This document shows, piece by piece, positions 31,040 to 42,586 of a DNA stretch of 64,000 nt. The translations under genes and the position numbers were made by a program. The stretch is taken from contig CM043700.1 of NCBI GenBank assembly GCA_023935145.1, positions 65,056,620 to 65,120,619 on the forward strand, given 5' to 3'. A model generated the notes under the pieces. That model was not told the origin of the DNA, made no database searches, and was given only the letters and a program-made list of their open reading frames with translations. The stretch comes from Bretschneidera sinensis. Lineage: Eukaryota; Streptophyta; Magnoliopsida; Brassicales; Akaniaceae. Numbering within the stretch: position 1 is the stretch's first letter; each line of letters starts with the position of its first letter.

Positions 31040-32940
31040 ATTTGGATTAACTAATGTTCCTGAAAACATTCATGGACTTGATGAATAAAATATTTAAACT
31101 ATTTCTTGACAGTTTTGTGGTTGTGTTCATTGATGACATCTTGGTGTATTCTAAGACTACGAAAAAGCATGTAAAATATTTTGAAATTATGTTGGAGATT
31201 TTGAAGAAGGAGATTTTATGCTATAATTTCCCTAAATGTGAATTTTGGCTGAATGAAATAACTTTCTTGGGGAGTGTGAGAAAAATTTTCAATTACTAAA
31301 GGAGAAATTAACTACAGCTCAAGTATTGGTGCTTCCTTCTGGTGATGAAGAATTTATGGTGTATAGTGATGCATCCCATCAAGAGTTAGGATGTGTGTTG
31401 ATGCAACGTGAGAAGGTAATGGCATGTGCTTCTAGGCAGTTAAGGAATCATGAGAGAAATTTCCCAATCCATAGCTTATAGTTGGTTGCCATAATGATTA
31501 CTTTAAAGATTGGAGACATCATCTATATGGAGCCACTTGTGAAATATTCATTGATTATAAGAGTTTGACATACTTACCTACCCAAAGAGAGTTGAATTTT
31601 AGCTAAAAATGGTGGATGGAGTTGATTTGTGACTATGATTATACAATTCCCTATCATCTAGAAAAAGGTGAAGGTGATAGCTGATGCCTTGAGTAGAAAA
31701 TCTACAAGAAGATTGTCTGCTATTGAAAGTCATGATGTGTAATTGATAAAAGATTTAGAGAGATAAGAATGAAGTTGAATATTAGTGATGGAGAATTATG
31801 GTTAACGAATATGGTTGTACAGTCATCCATCGTAAAATTATTTAGAGATGCAAGGTAGAGATGAAGAGATATAAAAGATTAAGCATTGAGTGCTTACTAG
31901 AAAGCAATATGAGTTCAAAATTTGAAATGATGGTATTCTGGTCTTGGAACATAGAAATTGTGTTCCCAATAATGCGGAGTTGAGAAAGGAGATAATGAGA
32001 GAGGCACATGATGATGTAGATTCGATGTAACCAAGTAACAATAAGATGTATAGAGGATTGAGATAGAATTTCTGGTGGTCAGGATTGAAGAAGGATATAG
32101 CTGAGATTATGAGGTTGTATGGAGCACCATTAAGCATAGTGTCAAATAGATATGCTAGATTTACATCTTAGTTTTGGAGAGACTTTCAGAAAGCCATGGG
32201 TACACAGTTACAATTTAATATAACTTTTCATGCTCAGACAGAAAGGATTATTAGAGTACTAGAAGATATGTTAAGTGCAAATGTGATGAGTTTCTCAGTA
32301 AGTTAGGATGCTAACATACCATTGATTGAAATTTCTTATAATAATCAGTATCAAATGGGAGGGAGAAATATATCTGCTCCATCAATTATTGAGTTAACAA
32401 CTGAGAGGATCAAATTGGTTAGAGAGAACCGTAAAGCAGCACAGAGTAGACCGAATAGTTATGCTGATAATAAAAGAAGACCTCTTGAATTTCAAGTAGG
32501 TGATTAGGTGTAATTAAAAATATCTCCATGAAAAGGTGTGTTGAGGATAAAAAAAGAAAGGAAAGTTGAGTCTAAAGTAAGTGGGACCCTATGAGGTTAT
32601 TGAGAAAGTTGGGCTCGTTGAGAATAGCCTGGATTTGCCTCCAGAGTTAAAGTAGTGACATAATGTATTCCATGTTTCACTTTGGTGAGAGTGCTCACTT
32701 AATAAATCTCAAAATATTTCGAGCCAAGCTATAGAAATTTAGAAAGATTCGACTTTTATACAAGTACCAATGAGAATTTTAGACAAAAAAGAGCAAGTCT
32801 AGTATAATAAAATAATTACATTAGTTCAAGTTCTGTGATGGAATAAATATTTTGAAGGGATTACATGAAAGCATGAGACAATTATGAAGAAATATTATTC
32901 ACATTTGTTTCTTGAGTTAGGTAAGGAAATTTCGGGGAAA
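31040..32940 (+). pseudogene. Gypsy C pol: RT catalytic part, RNase H and integrase, decayed
   Basis: Continuing from 29771: [19 protein letters not shown] (the catalytic FIDD is kept), [12 protein letters not shown], then a jump into the RNase H segment ([20 protein letters not shown] and ADALSRKS). The integrase zinc region includes LRKEIMREAHDDVDSMQPSN. LKKDIAEIMRLYGAPLSIVS shows the integrase core deleted between LKKD and AEI. The C-terminal part reads IELTTERIKLVRENRKAAQS and PLEFQVGD, with a chromodomain-like tail further on. Many stops are present. Gypsy H has the same core deletion. Confidence 0.85.
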
Positions 32941-32964
32941 TTTTTTTTAAAAGGTGGGTAGATT

Positions 32965-33468
32965 TTTAATACACGTGTCGTAAAGTAAGGGTAAAGAAGT
33001 AACTTAAAAAATATGATATAAAATATATATATAAATATATAAATTTATATATATATATATATATATGTATATATACGCGAATGATTTAGTATTGAATAAA
33101 ATAATTCTTTAAAAAAAAGATGTGGAGAATGAGAAAAAAAAGTTTTATTTTTCCTTCAAATAAAAAAAAAAAACTTGGCAGCAGGTGGGTGTTGCCACCT
33201 GCTGCCAAAAGAAAAGTTGAGTGGTACATGTAAGACACCTTACATATTCATGGCAATTACAAGGGAGGAACGGGTCTGTGGCTGAGAGTAAATTTTAACA
33301 TATATATATATATATATATTATAACTTTAGTTTATTACTTTCCAAATCCTGTTTGGTTTCTTCCTTTTACAATTCGAACTACTCTATTTTTCTAAGCACT
33401 TGGGACCGAAAGAAAGGTTGAAAGAGCAAAATTTTGAAGGGGTTTACGGGAGAATGTTATAGAGAACC
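32965..33468 (+). repeat. 3' LTR of Gypsy C, left part
   Basis: Starts after a purine tract AAAAGGTGGGTAGA at about 32950 and parallels the start of the Gypsy H LTR (TTTAATACACGTGTCGTAAAG against TGTAATACCCGTAATATTAAAG). It contains two TA-repeat tracts (33010-33075 and 33300-33320). It is interrupted at GAACC (33464-33468) by Gypsy H and resumes at 54328. Confidence 0.85.
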
Positions 33469-35613
33469 TGTAATACCCGTAATATTAAAGTAAGGGTAAA
33501 TAAGTAATTTAATAAATATGACATGAAATTAAAATAAAATATATGTGAAAGGTTTATTATTATTTGAATAAAAAAATTATAAAAAATGGACGCGTGGACG
33601 CATAGTTACAAAGAAAATGAAAAGAAAGAATTATTATTATTTTGTGAACAGTAAAAAAAGGAAAAAGGAAAAAGGAAAAAGAAAGAAAAAAAAAGTAAAC
33701 GTTGCAGCAGGTGTTGCACATGCTGCTAAGTATCAAATAATGACTGCATGTCCTCCACATCTCAAAAACGTGGAGGCTTGTTAAAGGCTTTTTGCCTTTG
33801 AGCTGTGAAGGTTTATTTTCCTTTTTTCTTTTTTTAAAACTTTCACTTATATATATGTATCATCTGTTCACACCATTAATACTTACCAAATTCGTGTAAT
33901 TTCCTTTAAATTACTCGTTTTCTTTAAATACTTGGGGACCAAAATTTTTTTTTAAAAGGGCGAAATTTTGGAGGAGTTTACTGTGGAATTTCATAGAGAA
34001 TCAAGAGAAGCTATCAGAAAAACATAAGGTAAGAACGTAGTGTTTATTTTTTGAATTTTTAGCATTTATGAAATTTTCCGAAAGTCAAAGTGGGAATTTT
34101 CAAAGGGTGTAGTTTATAAAGAATTGAAGAAATAATTAGAAATTTAATACAAATATTATGTCAGGTGTTAATGATCTGCAACCGGAGGAAATTTTTAAGA
34201 ATAACGGGAAAGGCAAGGAGGTGATCCACGGGTAGCTTTAAGTGCTACATGGTGAGTTAGATTTACTTTAAGTAATCTAAATAAAAATGAAATATTTAGT
34301 AGTAATATTAAATAAATTATTAGCTTATGCTTTGGTAGAAGATAAAAAATTTGATTGATAGGTATAAGATAAATTTTGGACATGTAGAAAATTATTAGGG
34401 GAGAAATAATATTTTTGGAATAATAAATTGATTTAATAATAAAAGCGATAAGTGAAGTTCTTGATGAGCTATGGTTGATGTTTTGATACGAATTATGAGG
34501 AGATGAAAATTGGTGGATCTTGACAAGTTAAGATGGATGATTTGATGTGATTTATGATGAGAGGAATTTAGTGAAAATTTTTATAATAATTTAAGGAAAG
34601 ACATGATAGCTAAATTTAAATATTTTGAGTTCATGTTGTTTTTATATTACTTTTCAGATGCATATTTCATATCATTGTTCATATGCATATGCATTAAATA
34701 AAAGAAAAGAATCGGAAAAGGGCCGATCTAATTGAAAAACCGTGACAATCGATATAGGATGGAAATAAAAGGGACACTGTGACAGCCGGTATATGTTGGA
34801 AATAAATCTATGACAGTCGGGATAAGCTGTAAAGAAAAGAATCGGGAGGGGGCCGGTCTAAGATAATAAAAACATGTCGACATGTGCGAAGACGTTCCTA
34901 TAATAATAATTCATGCATTGAATCTATTTTTATTATTGCTTGCATTATTGAAAAGTTGATGTGTGGTGTGTTATTGCAAATTTATTTATAGATGGATGAG
35001 TCTCACAGAGAGACAGTTATGGTGATAAGAACCATCTAAATGGTAGATTTTATGATGTGAACCTCATTACGAGGTAATTATGAGATAATTGATGATCTTA
35101 AGGTGAACCAATAAATAAGAAGAAGAGATTGATAGATAATGGATCTTATGACATGTGTAGGTATAGTAGAATGCTAGTATCAAGTTGTGTGAAATATAAT
35201 TGATTTAATATTGAAAGACTATTTATACAAATGAATACTTCTAGTAAATTTAATTCACTGAGCTTGTGAAGCTCATCCCTCATTGTACAATGATTTCAGG
35301 TAGCAGACATGACAAATAGTCTAGTGGGTTGAGAGTAAGACAAAATCATTTATGTAAGCCACGTACGTGTCAACATCCTCAGACTAATGAGAAAGTAAAA
35401 TAAAAATTTATTTGTAAATATTCATGCATATTACGTTGTGTAAAATGTTTAGTCGATATCAGATTGATGTATCTCCCCTGTGGAGGGTTGAGGATTGATG
35501 AAAAAGAATTTTTGTTAGTATTATTTTTATTGTTGCATATATGTGTCGTGCTGAGATTTTCAAAATGTGATGACACTGTCTCAAGGGTGGCCAACCCGGG
35601 ATGGGTCGTTACA
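33469..35613 (+). repeat. 5' LTR of Gypsy H
   Basis: Begins TGTAATACCCGTAATATT and ends GGGTCGTTACA. It has a TATA-like TATATATATGTA at 33848-33857, ATGCATATGCAT-type palindromes near 34660-34695 and short GACAGTCGGNATAAGCTG repeats. Confidence 0.92.
33848..33857 (+). promoter_or_regulatory. Candidate LTR TATA box of Gypsy H
   Basis: CACTTATATATATGTATCAT is repeated in the 3' LTR near 52555-52570. It is the best-placed TATA motif in the LTR; no experiment or transcript supports it here. Confidence 0.45.
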
Positions 35614-35617
35614 ATTT

Positions 35618-35629
35618 TGGTATTAGAGC
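35618..35629 (+). other. Primer binding site of Gypsy H
   Basis: TGGTATTAGAGC, one base different from the initiator-Met tRNA site, four bases after the LTR as in Gypsy C. Confidence 0.88.
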
Positions 35630-35713
35630 ATTAGGTTTTATGATTCTGTAAACTGCATAAAAAAGTAAGAAAGTGGAAGATTAAAATAAATTATATTTTA
35701 AATAGTCTGAAGA

Positions 35714-36738
35714 TGACAAGTGGAAGTGCTAGAGCTTGAGTAAGAGTTGTTGATTTGAGAGGGCATGGTAGGCCTCTGATATTTTTGACAAGTTGAGGTT
35801 AAGTCTGAATCTGTGGTTCCTAAAAGGGAACGTGTTGACAGTATAATTGATATTAGTAATATAACTTATATTAGTAAAGATATGAGAGAATCTGAAGTTG
35901 AAAGAGATGAGCTAAGGTAAGCTCTTACACATGCTCTTGAGAAGTGAAGGTAACAGATGATAGAGTTGATAGCTTATAGCATAGACTTGATGAACAGGCT
36001 AGAGCAATGCCTGAGGTGGTTAATCCAGTAATGGTAGATATTTAAAAGGGGGGGGGGGGGGAAAGTGAGTTTATGCATGAGATGCAGGGAGATATATTAA
36101 GATGAATGCTTTATTGTTTAAAGGATCTATGAATTCTTTTAAGCCTGAGTTTTGGGAGAAACATGTAAAGAGATTTATTTTGTATTTTACTAGTAACTGG
36201 CAGGCAGATGGTTGCCTTTGCTTCGTTTGAGTTAGAATGAGAAGCTTTAGAATGATGAGAGGATATTCTTCCCAAGGTAAGTGGAGATGTTGATAGACCC
36301 TTAACCTGGAATAGGTTTAAGGAGGTTTTCCTTGATAAATATTTTCCTTATACCTTTAGAGCCCAACAAAGATAGATTTTATTTATTTGAGGCTAATAGG
36401 TTGACTGTGGCTCAGTATGATAGCAAATTCATGGTTTTGTCAATGGTTGTACCAGAAATGGTAGACCTAGAGGAGAAGAAGTGTAAGAGGTTCATAGATG
36501 AATTATGTTTTAAGATTTGATCAAAACCATGTTACATGAGGCATATAAATTATGTCAGATTAGTGGATATAGCACTTCAGATTGAGAAGGATGTGATGCA
36601 AATTAGAGGTAGGAGGAATAGGCGAAACATGTCTAGATTTGAGGAACCTAGAGGTGGCACCAGTATGAGTGTGCAAGATGAGAGGCCACTCAGAGGAGGT
36701 GTTCCTTGTCACAGAGAACTGAAGTGCAAAGTCAGAGG
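35714..36738 (+). pseudogene. Gypsy H gag, interrupted by Copia E
   Basis: Starts MTSGSARA and follows the Gypsy C gag, with many stops. Readable parts include NIFLIPLEPNKDRFYLF-like sequence, RLTVAQYDSKFMVLSMVVPE, then FKI followed by TGA (the stop shared with Gypsy C). It continues YMRHINYVRLVDIALQIEKD, MQIRGRRNRRNMSRFEEPRG and SVQDERPLRG. The frame contains a run of 14 G at about 36048-36061. Copia E starts at 36739 before any zinc knuckle. Confidence 0.8.
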
Positions 36739-37665
36739 TGGTGGTGCTTATCTAAGGTTTAAACAAGGTTTGAAGATGGTTCAGCATCAGGTCTTGGCGT
36801 CGCGGCTTGAGGTGTGCGCACCTCACCTTACAGCAAGTCCAGAATGTGTGCACACCAGTGTGCGCCGCAGCTCAACTCTTCCAAGGTGCGACACCCAGCA
36901 AAGGAGAAGACCTGGAGGAGGTGTGTACCGCAACTCAGCCTCCCCCAGGCCGCAGCTCCCAGAATGGATGTAATTATGGAGATGTTCAGCCCTCTTCAGG
37001 CCGTGGCATACCTTGTTCTAGGCCGCAGCCTAAAGGCACACAGATGCACATTGGTTCAGCCTTTTGAGAGGTGCGTGGATGCATGAACAAAATGCATAGG
37101 ATCACTAAGGATTCATGAAGGACTATGATTGAATGGTCCTCAAGATCTAAGGGTGGAGATTAACTTCGAAGATTGGCTCAAGAAGTGGTGCACTATATAA
37201 AGGGTCACCTAGCTTAAATCTAAACAGAATAACACAAGTTGAAAAGATAAGTGATCATCATACAAGAGAATTCAAGTGCAAGTGTGAGAGTGCAAAGACA
37301 CAAAACACAGGAGAGGCACTAGAATAGATCTCAAAAGAGAGGCTGGTTGTAAAGAGAAAGTAGTATAGATTATGGGTAGAGGGCTTTGTAATACTTCTTA
37401 TCAATTTTTTTCTTCTCTTCTTTGGTTCTTCAAGAACTAGAGGTTTCTTGATGGGGGTTGCTATAATCTGTAAGAACTCATTGATTTAGTGCAGAGAGTT
37501 CAGAGGAACTTACGGTGACGTAGGCTATTACCGAACCTCGATAACAATTGTTGTGTTCTTTCTTTTCTTTGATTTCTGTTTCTGTTTCTGATTCATTACA
37601 AGTCACTCTAGACTTAGGTGTTTGAGAGATCACTACCTGGGCATCAAGAAGGTGATTTCCCAACA
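36739..37665 (+). repeat. 5' LTR of Copia E
   Basis: Begins TGGTGGTGCTTATCTAAGG (family consensus TGTTGGTGTTCGTCTAAGG) and ends TTTCCCAACA. It has a GC-rich block at 36790-36960 and TATATAAA at 37194-37201. Confidence 0.88.
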
Positions 37666-37666
37666 G

Positions 37667-37743
37667 TGGTATCAAAGCTAGAGGAGATACCACAACAGTG
37701 GTATCAAAGCTAAAGGAGATACCACAACAGTGGTATCAGAGCC
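37667..37743 (+). repeat. Three tandem primer binding sites of Copia E
   Basis: TGGTATCAAAGCT at 37667-37679, the same at 37699-37711 and TGGTATCAGAGCC at 37731-37743, at an exact 32-bp period. Each is preceded by CAACAG, repeating the LTR end. In the first two units TGGTATC is followed 12 bases later by its inverse complement GATACCA. Confidence 0.92.
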
Positions 37744-37981
37744 GGAGGAGCTTTGGAGAGCGAGTGTCGGAGCTGGAACAGAAGGTACCGGAGTAAGACT
37801 CTAAGAATCAATGGCCAACTTCTTGGGTGATTCAAGAACGGTGCTGGGATTAAGATCTGATCGTGTTCTTGAGGGTGATTCAAGAACGGTATTGAGATCT
37901 ATTTTTGATCGAGTTCTTGTGATTTAAAAGTTTGGGAAAACAATTTTGGGTGCTGTACAAATCTAGAATTTTCTCCGCAGG
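37744..37981 (+). other. Copia E untranslated leader
   Basis: Contains about two copies of the family leader repeat (GATTCAAGAACGGTATTGAG type) at roughly 37829-37920. No open frame of note. Confidence 0.7.
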
Positions 37982-38750
37982 ATGGCTTCAAATTTCTATG
38001 TTTAGAAATTTGATGGAAAGGGAGACTTTGCCCTTTGGAAGCGGAAGATCAAGGCTATTATTATGTAACAGAAAGTGGACTTGGCGATTGGAGAAGATGA
38101 CGCTTTTCCAACAAGTATCACAGAAGTCCAGCGGATTGAGATGAAGAAGATGACATACAACACCATTTTCTTGCACATATCGGATAGTGTCACAAGGGAG
38201 TGCGGAGACTCGAAAGATCCTGCTGTCATATGGAAGAAACTAGATGAGTTGTTTCTTACCAAAACTCTCCCTAATAAGATTTATCTTCTTAAAAGAATTT
38301 TTGCTTTTAAAATGGATCCTAGTAAAGAGTTGTACGATAATCTTGATATGTTTAATAAGCCAGTTCTAGATTTGAATAGCTATAGCATAACATTCTCAGA
38401 TGAACAATTGGCTGTTATTTTGTTGAATTCTCTTCCTGATTGTTTTGATAATTTGATTAATGCTATTGAATATGGAATAGATACTTCAACCAAGGAGATT
38501 GTGATCAATGCCATAAGGGCTCATGATTCCAAAGCCAAGATGAGGGAAGCATCAAGTGGAGAAGGGCTGTTCGTTAGAGGAAGGCTAGCAACTCGGAATG
38601 GCGGTAGCATTCATGGCAACTACCAGGAGAAATTAAAAAGTAGAGGGCAGAGCCATGGGAGATCTCATTCCAAACCGAGATTTGGAGGAAAGAGATGCTT
38701 CTACTACAACAAGGAGGGATATTTCAGGAAAGATTGCAAGAAGAAGATGT
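37982..38750 (+). pseudogene. Copia E gag
   Basis: Starts MASNFYV followed by a TAG, with a second TAA in the ALWKRKIKAIIM-Q-K segment. It is then open from VDLAIGEDDAFPTSITEVQR to the end of gag, covering KKMTYNTIFLHISDSVTREC, IYLLKRIFAFKMDPSKELYD and the basic linker KSRGQSHGRSHSKPRFGGKR. The CCHC knuckle reads CFYYNKEGYFRKDC, with the second Cys and the His both changed to Tyr. The capsid is otherwise the full family length. Confidence 0.88.
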
Positions 38751-38830
38751 GAGATGAGAGAAGAAGAAGCCATACAAACAATGGAGAGGCTTCGGTTGCC
38801 AAAGGAGAATAGCAAGATGATGTTCTTGTT

Positions 38831-39094
38831 GTGTGCTCAAATGTGAGCAGGAGTCAAGGCAGCGAGAAATGGATTCTGGATTCCGGGTGCACTTATCACA
38901 TGTGCTCTCACAAAGATTGGTTCAAGAATTTCCAGGAAACCATTGATGGAAAGGTTTTCTTAGGGAATGACGCTTCTTGCCAAGTGAGGGGGACAAGAGA
39001 CATCCAGTTAAGGATGTTTGATGGAGTCACAAAGCTGCTTTGGAATATGAGGTATTTTTCAGATTTGAAGAGGAATTTGATCTTATTGGGGTAG
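38831..39094 (+). pseudogene. Copia E protease
   Basis: Reads WILDSGCTYHMCSHKDWFKN with the DSG triad intact, then VFLGNDASCQVRGTRDIQLR and LWNMRYFSDLKRNL. A frame change separates it from gag and a TAG at 39092 separates it from integrase. Confidence 0.85.
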
Positions 39095-39103
39095 CTGGAT
39101 TCC

Positions 39104-40330
39104 ATGGGGTATACATACAAAGCAGAGGGAGGCAAGATCAAGGTAACTAAGGGATCTTTGGTAGTGATCAAAGCAGCAATAAAAGATGGACTCTATGAGA
39201 TGATTGGAGAGACAAAAATCAAGGATCAAGTAGCAAACTTGATGGCTGAGATGGATAAGGTAGCCCTTTGGCACACTCGCTTGGGACATATAAGTGAAAA
39301 GGGCCTGCAAGTTTTCAGTAAGGATGGTCTACTTGGTGGTGACAAAGTAGAGAAATTGGATTTCTGCGAGTGTTGCATTCTTGGGAAGCAACACTGGGTC
39401 AGCTTCAACACCGGAGTGCACAAGTCTAAGGGAATTCTTGACTATATTCATTCGGACCTTTGAGGACCAGCAAAAACACCAACACGGGGAGGTAACTTTT
39501 ACTTTCTGTCTTTAATTTATGATTATTCAAGAAAGGTTTGGGTTTATTTGCTTAAAAATAAATCAGATGCTTTGAATAAATTTGTGGTGTGGAAAAAGTT
39601 GCTGGAGACTCAAACGGGTAAGGCACTTAAGGCTTTACGAACCAATAATGGCTTAAAATTTTGTAATAAGGATTTTGATAAATTCTATGAATTAAATGGC
39701 ATTCTAAGACATAGATCGGTTGTAAAAACATCTCAGCAAAATGGAGTTGCTGAGAGGATGAATAGGACTCTTATGGAAAAGGTTAGGTGCATGTTAATAG
39801 GATCCGGATTACCAAAATACTTTTGAGGGGAAGCTATGTCTACTACTGCATACTTGGTTAATAGGTCACCCTCTAGAGCTTTAGAGCTCAAGACTCCCAT
39901 AGAGATGTGGAGTGGGAAACCCCCTGAGTTGAGAAACCTTAAGAATTTTGGGTGTGCTGCGTTTGCACATCAAAAGGATGATAAACTTAACCCAAGGTCT
40001 AAAAAATGTGTATTTCTAGGGTATGGTCATGGGGTTAAGGGGTATAGGTTGTGGTCCTTAGAACAAAAAGGAATGAAACTCATAATAAGTAGAGATATTA
40101 TTTTTAATGAATTTTTATTTCCTTATTTGGAGAAAACTAACCCTGCAGGGGCTACTGAGCAAACCAATATGGAATTTGTGGAGCATCGCATCAAGGAGAA
40201 TTCATTTCAGGTAGAGCAAGGAAGGCAAGAGGGTTCGGACCAGGTAGAGCCCATTAATGAAGGTCAAGCTCAGGACACTCGAGATGAGGCTAAACTAGAA
40301 GGGCTAATGAGCAAATCAAACTCAGAATAA
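39104..40330 (+). pseudogene. Copia E integrase
   Basis: The pre-integrase finger is complete in pattern (LWHTRLGHISEKGLQVF ... CECC), and HSDL precedes a TGA where the Trp of HSDLWGP should be. The IDDYSRK region reads IYDYSRKVWVYLLKNKSDAL, TDNG has become TNNG, and GVAERMNRTLMEKVRCMLIG is intact. After a TGA at about 39825 the C-terminal half is open (YLVNRSPSRALELKTPIEMW, GYGHGVKGYRLW, FPYLEKTNPAG). The acidic linker to RT ends near 40330. Confidence 0.88.
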
Positions 40331-41455
40331 CTACCAGCTCACAAGGGACCGAGGAAGGAGGGTGGTCAGACCACCTTTGAGATATGGGTTTGTGGATGCT
40401 AATGTAGCAGCTCCTTGGATAGAAGGAGGGATGGTTGAACTAGAAACTTACATGGAAGCCATGGAATGTAAGGAGTCATCAAAGTGGCAGCTAGCTATGG
40501 AGGAAGAAATGGCTTCTTTGAGGAAGAACAACTCTTAGGAATTGGTGCCCAAACCAAAAAAATAGAGAGTTGTGGATTGTAGGTGGATCTATAATATAAA
40601 AGAAGGGAATCCTCCAAGGATTAAGTCCAGTATAAAGCTAGGCTGGTGGTGAAGGGGTTCACCCAAAGAGAAGGCATAGATTTCACAGAAATATTCTCAC
40701 CACTTGTGAAGTACAAGACGATACGGATAGTATTGGCTATGGTGGTCCAATTTGATTGGGAGATTGACCAAATGGATGTGAAGATAGCGTTCTTGCATGG
40801 AGAGCTTGATGAGACCATCTACATGAGGCAACCCGAAGGCTATAAGGAAGGAAGGCAGAGAGAGTTGGTGTGCCCATTGAAGAAATCTCTCTATGGCCTG
40901 AAGCAATCACCTCGACAATGGAATAAGAGGTTTGATTCCTTTGTAACTAGCTTGGGTTTCATGAGGAGCTACTATGATTCATGCTTGTACTATAAGGGGC
41001 ACAAGGGGGAGGAAGTGGTGATTATCCTCATCTATATTGATAATATGCTGCTGGCTGGGAGCAGCATAGAGAGGATAGAAGAATTGAAGTCTCAACTTAG
41101 TTAGGAGTTTGATATGAAGGATCTTGGCCATGCACAAATGATCCTTAGGATGAGCATAATCCGGGAAAGAGAGACAAACAGACTGAAGATTTCTCAGACT
41201 TCCTATATAGAGAAGATGACATCTAAGTTCTCCATGGACGATAGCAAACTAGTGAAGGTTCCCCTTGCTGGTCATTTAGAGTTCTCCAACGATCAATGCC
41301 CGAGATCGGAGGCGGAGAAGAAGGAAATGGAAAAGGTCCCTCACTCTAGTGCGGTTGGTTCAGTTATGTTCACCATGGTAAGCACTAGACCTGATATTGC
41401 TCATGTAATAAGTGTTCTCAGCAGGTTTATGAGTAATATCAGAAAGGAGCATTAG
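40331..41455 (+). pseudogene. Copia E reverse transcriptase
   Basis: Segments KGFTQREGIDFTEIFSPLVK, MDVKIAFLHGELDETIYMRQ and LKKSLYGLKQSPRQWNKRFD lead to the catalytic box, which reads YIDN instead of YVDD. A stop follows at 41104, then the thumb (MKDLGHAQMILRMSIIRERE, RPDIAHVISVLSRFMSN). Stops also occur in the N-terminal part near 40539 and 40564. Confidence 0.88.
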
Positions 41456-41898
41456 CTTGGGATGAAGTGGTTGCGAAGGTACTTGAAGGGAAGCCCAGAT
41501 GTGGGGTTGGTTTATGAAAAGAGGGATAAGTCCATTTGTCATGAGGGTTATGCGGATTTGAACTATGGAGCAGACCAAGATAAAAGAAGATCGATTACCT
41601 CCTACTTCTTCAACTTAAATGGATGTTGTGTAAGTTAGAAGGCTCAGTTGCAGCCGGTGGTAGCACTCTCAACAACCGAGGCTGAGTACATAGTGGCTAC
41701 GGAACCCATTAAGGAGGCTATGTGGTGCAAAGGGTTGTTGGAAGAGTTGAAGGTCCTGAAAGAGCAGGTGGTGGTGTATTCAGATAGCTAAAGTGCATTG
41801 CACTTGTGTAAGAATCCGGTGTTTCATGAGAGGATGAAGCATATGGATGTTAGGTACCATTTCATTCGGGAAAATTTTACGGAAGGATGCATTCATGC
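41456..41898 (+). pseudogene. Copia E RNase H, truncated
   Basis: LRRYLKGSPDVGLVYEKRDK, GYADLNYGADQDKRRSITSY, ALSTTEAEYIVATEPIKEAM and VVYSDS followed by TAG, then LHLCKNPVFHERMKHMDVRY. It ends at CIHAD, losing the last catalytic Asp region and the 3' end of the element. A TAG also replaces a Trp codon in CCVSW. Confidence 0.85.
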
Positions 41899-42523
41899 GG
41901 ATCTATTCTAGTGCAACTAAGCTAATCTTTTGAGATCTATTCTAGTGCCTCTCCTATATTTTGTGTCTTTGTACTCTCACACTTACACTTGAATTCTCTT
42001 GTATGATGATCATTTAGGTTTTCATCTTGTGTTATTGTGTTTAGATTGAAGCTAGGTGACCCTTTATATAATGCACCACTTCTTTAGCCAATCTTTGAAG
42101 TCAATCTCCACCCTTAAATCTTGAGGACCATTTAATCATAGCCCTTCATCAATCCTTAGTGATCCTATGCATTTTGTTCATATATCCACGCACCTCTCAA
42201 AAGGCTGAACCAATATGCATCAGTGTGCCTTTAGGCCGCGGCCTAGAACAGGGCATGTCGCGGCCTGAACAAGGCTGAACATCTCCACAATTACATCTAT
42301 TCTGGGTGCTGTGGCCTAGAGGAGGTTGAACCGTGGCCACACCTCCTCCAGGTCTTCTCCTTTGCTGGGCACCACACCTTGAAAGAGCTGAGCCACGGCA
42401 CACACTGGTGTGCACACATTCTGGATTTGCTGCAAGGTGAGGTGAGCACACCTAAAGCCACGACGCCAAGACCTAATGCTGAACCATCTTCAACCTTGTT
42501 TAAACCTTAGACGAACACCAACA
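41899..42523 (-). repeat. 3' LTR of Copia F, truncated
   Basis: Reads as the inverse of the Copia E LTR from CTTTTGAGATCTATTCTAG to ACACCAACA, with a GC-rich block containing AGGCCGCGGCCT near 42230. At the junction GATCTATTCTAGTGC is present twice within 50 bases. Confidence 0.85.
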
Positions 42524-42541
42524 ATCTCTACCTTTGTCTAA
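42524..42541 (-). other. Polypurine tract of Copia F
   Basis: On the minus strand TTAGACAAAGGTAGAGAT precedes the 3' LTR, matching Copia D and I. Confidence 0.7.
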
Positions 42542-42586
42542 GCATTTAAACCCAAACCTATTATACAGAGAACTCAGGATCCAAAC

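Larger units (their letters stand above)
36739..41898 (+). mobile_element. Copia E: Tnt1/Tork-like, lacks 3' end and 3' LTR
   Basis: 5' LTR, triplicated primer site, leader, gag, protease, integrase, RT and most of RNase H on the plus strand. It stops within the RNase H tail at FTEGCIHAD, where inverted LTR sequence of Copia F begins. It inserted in Gypsy H gag. Confidence 0.9.

Noticed and set aside
33000..33330. TA-repeat tracts as a possible origin or insulator
   Set aside because: Simple microsatellites within an LTR, with nothing else to suggest function.
36807..37086. Overlapping Cys/Ser/Pro-rich frames
   Set aside because: They lie in the GC-rich U3 block of the Copia E LTR. Equivalent frames appear in the other LTRs on either strand without conservation.
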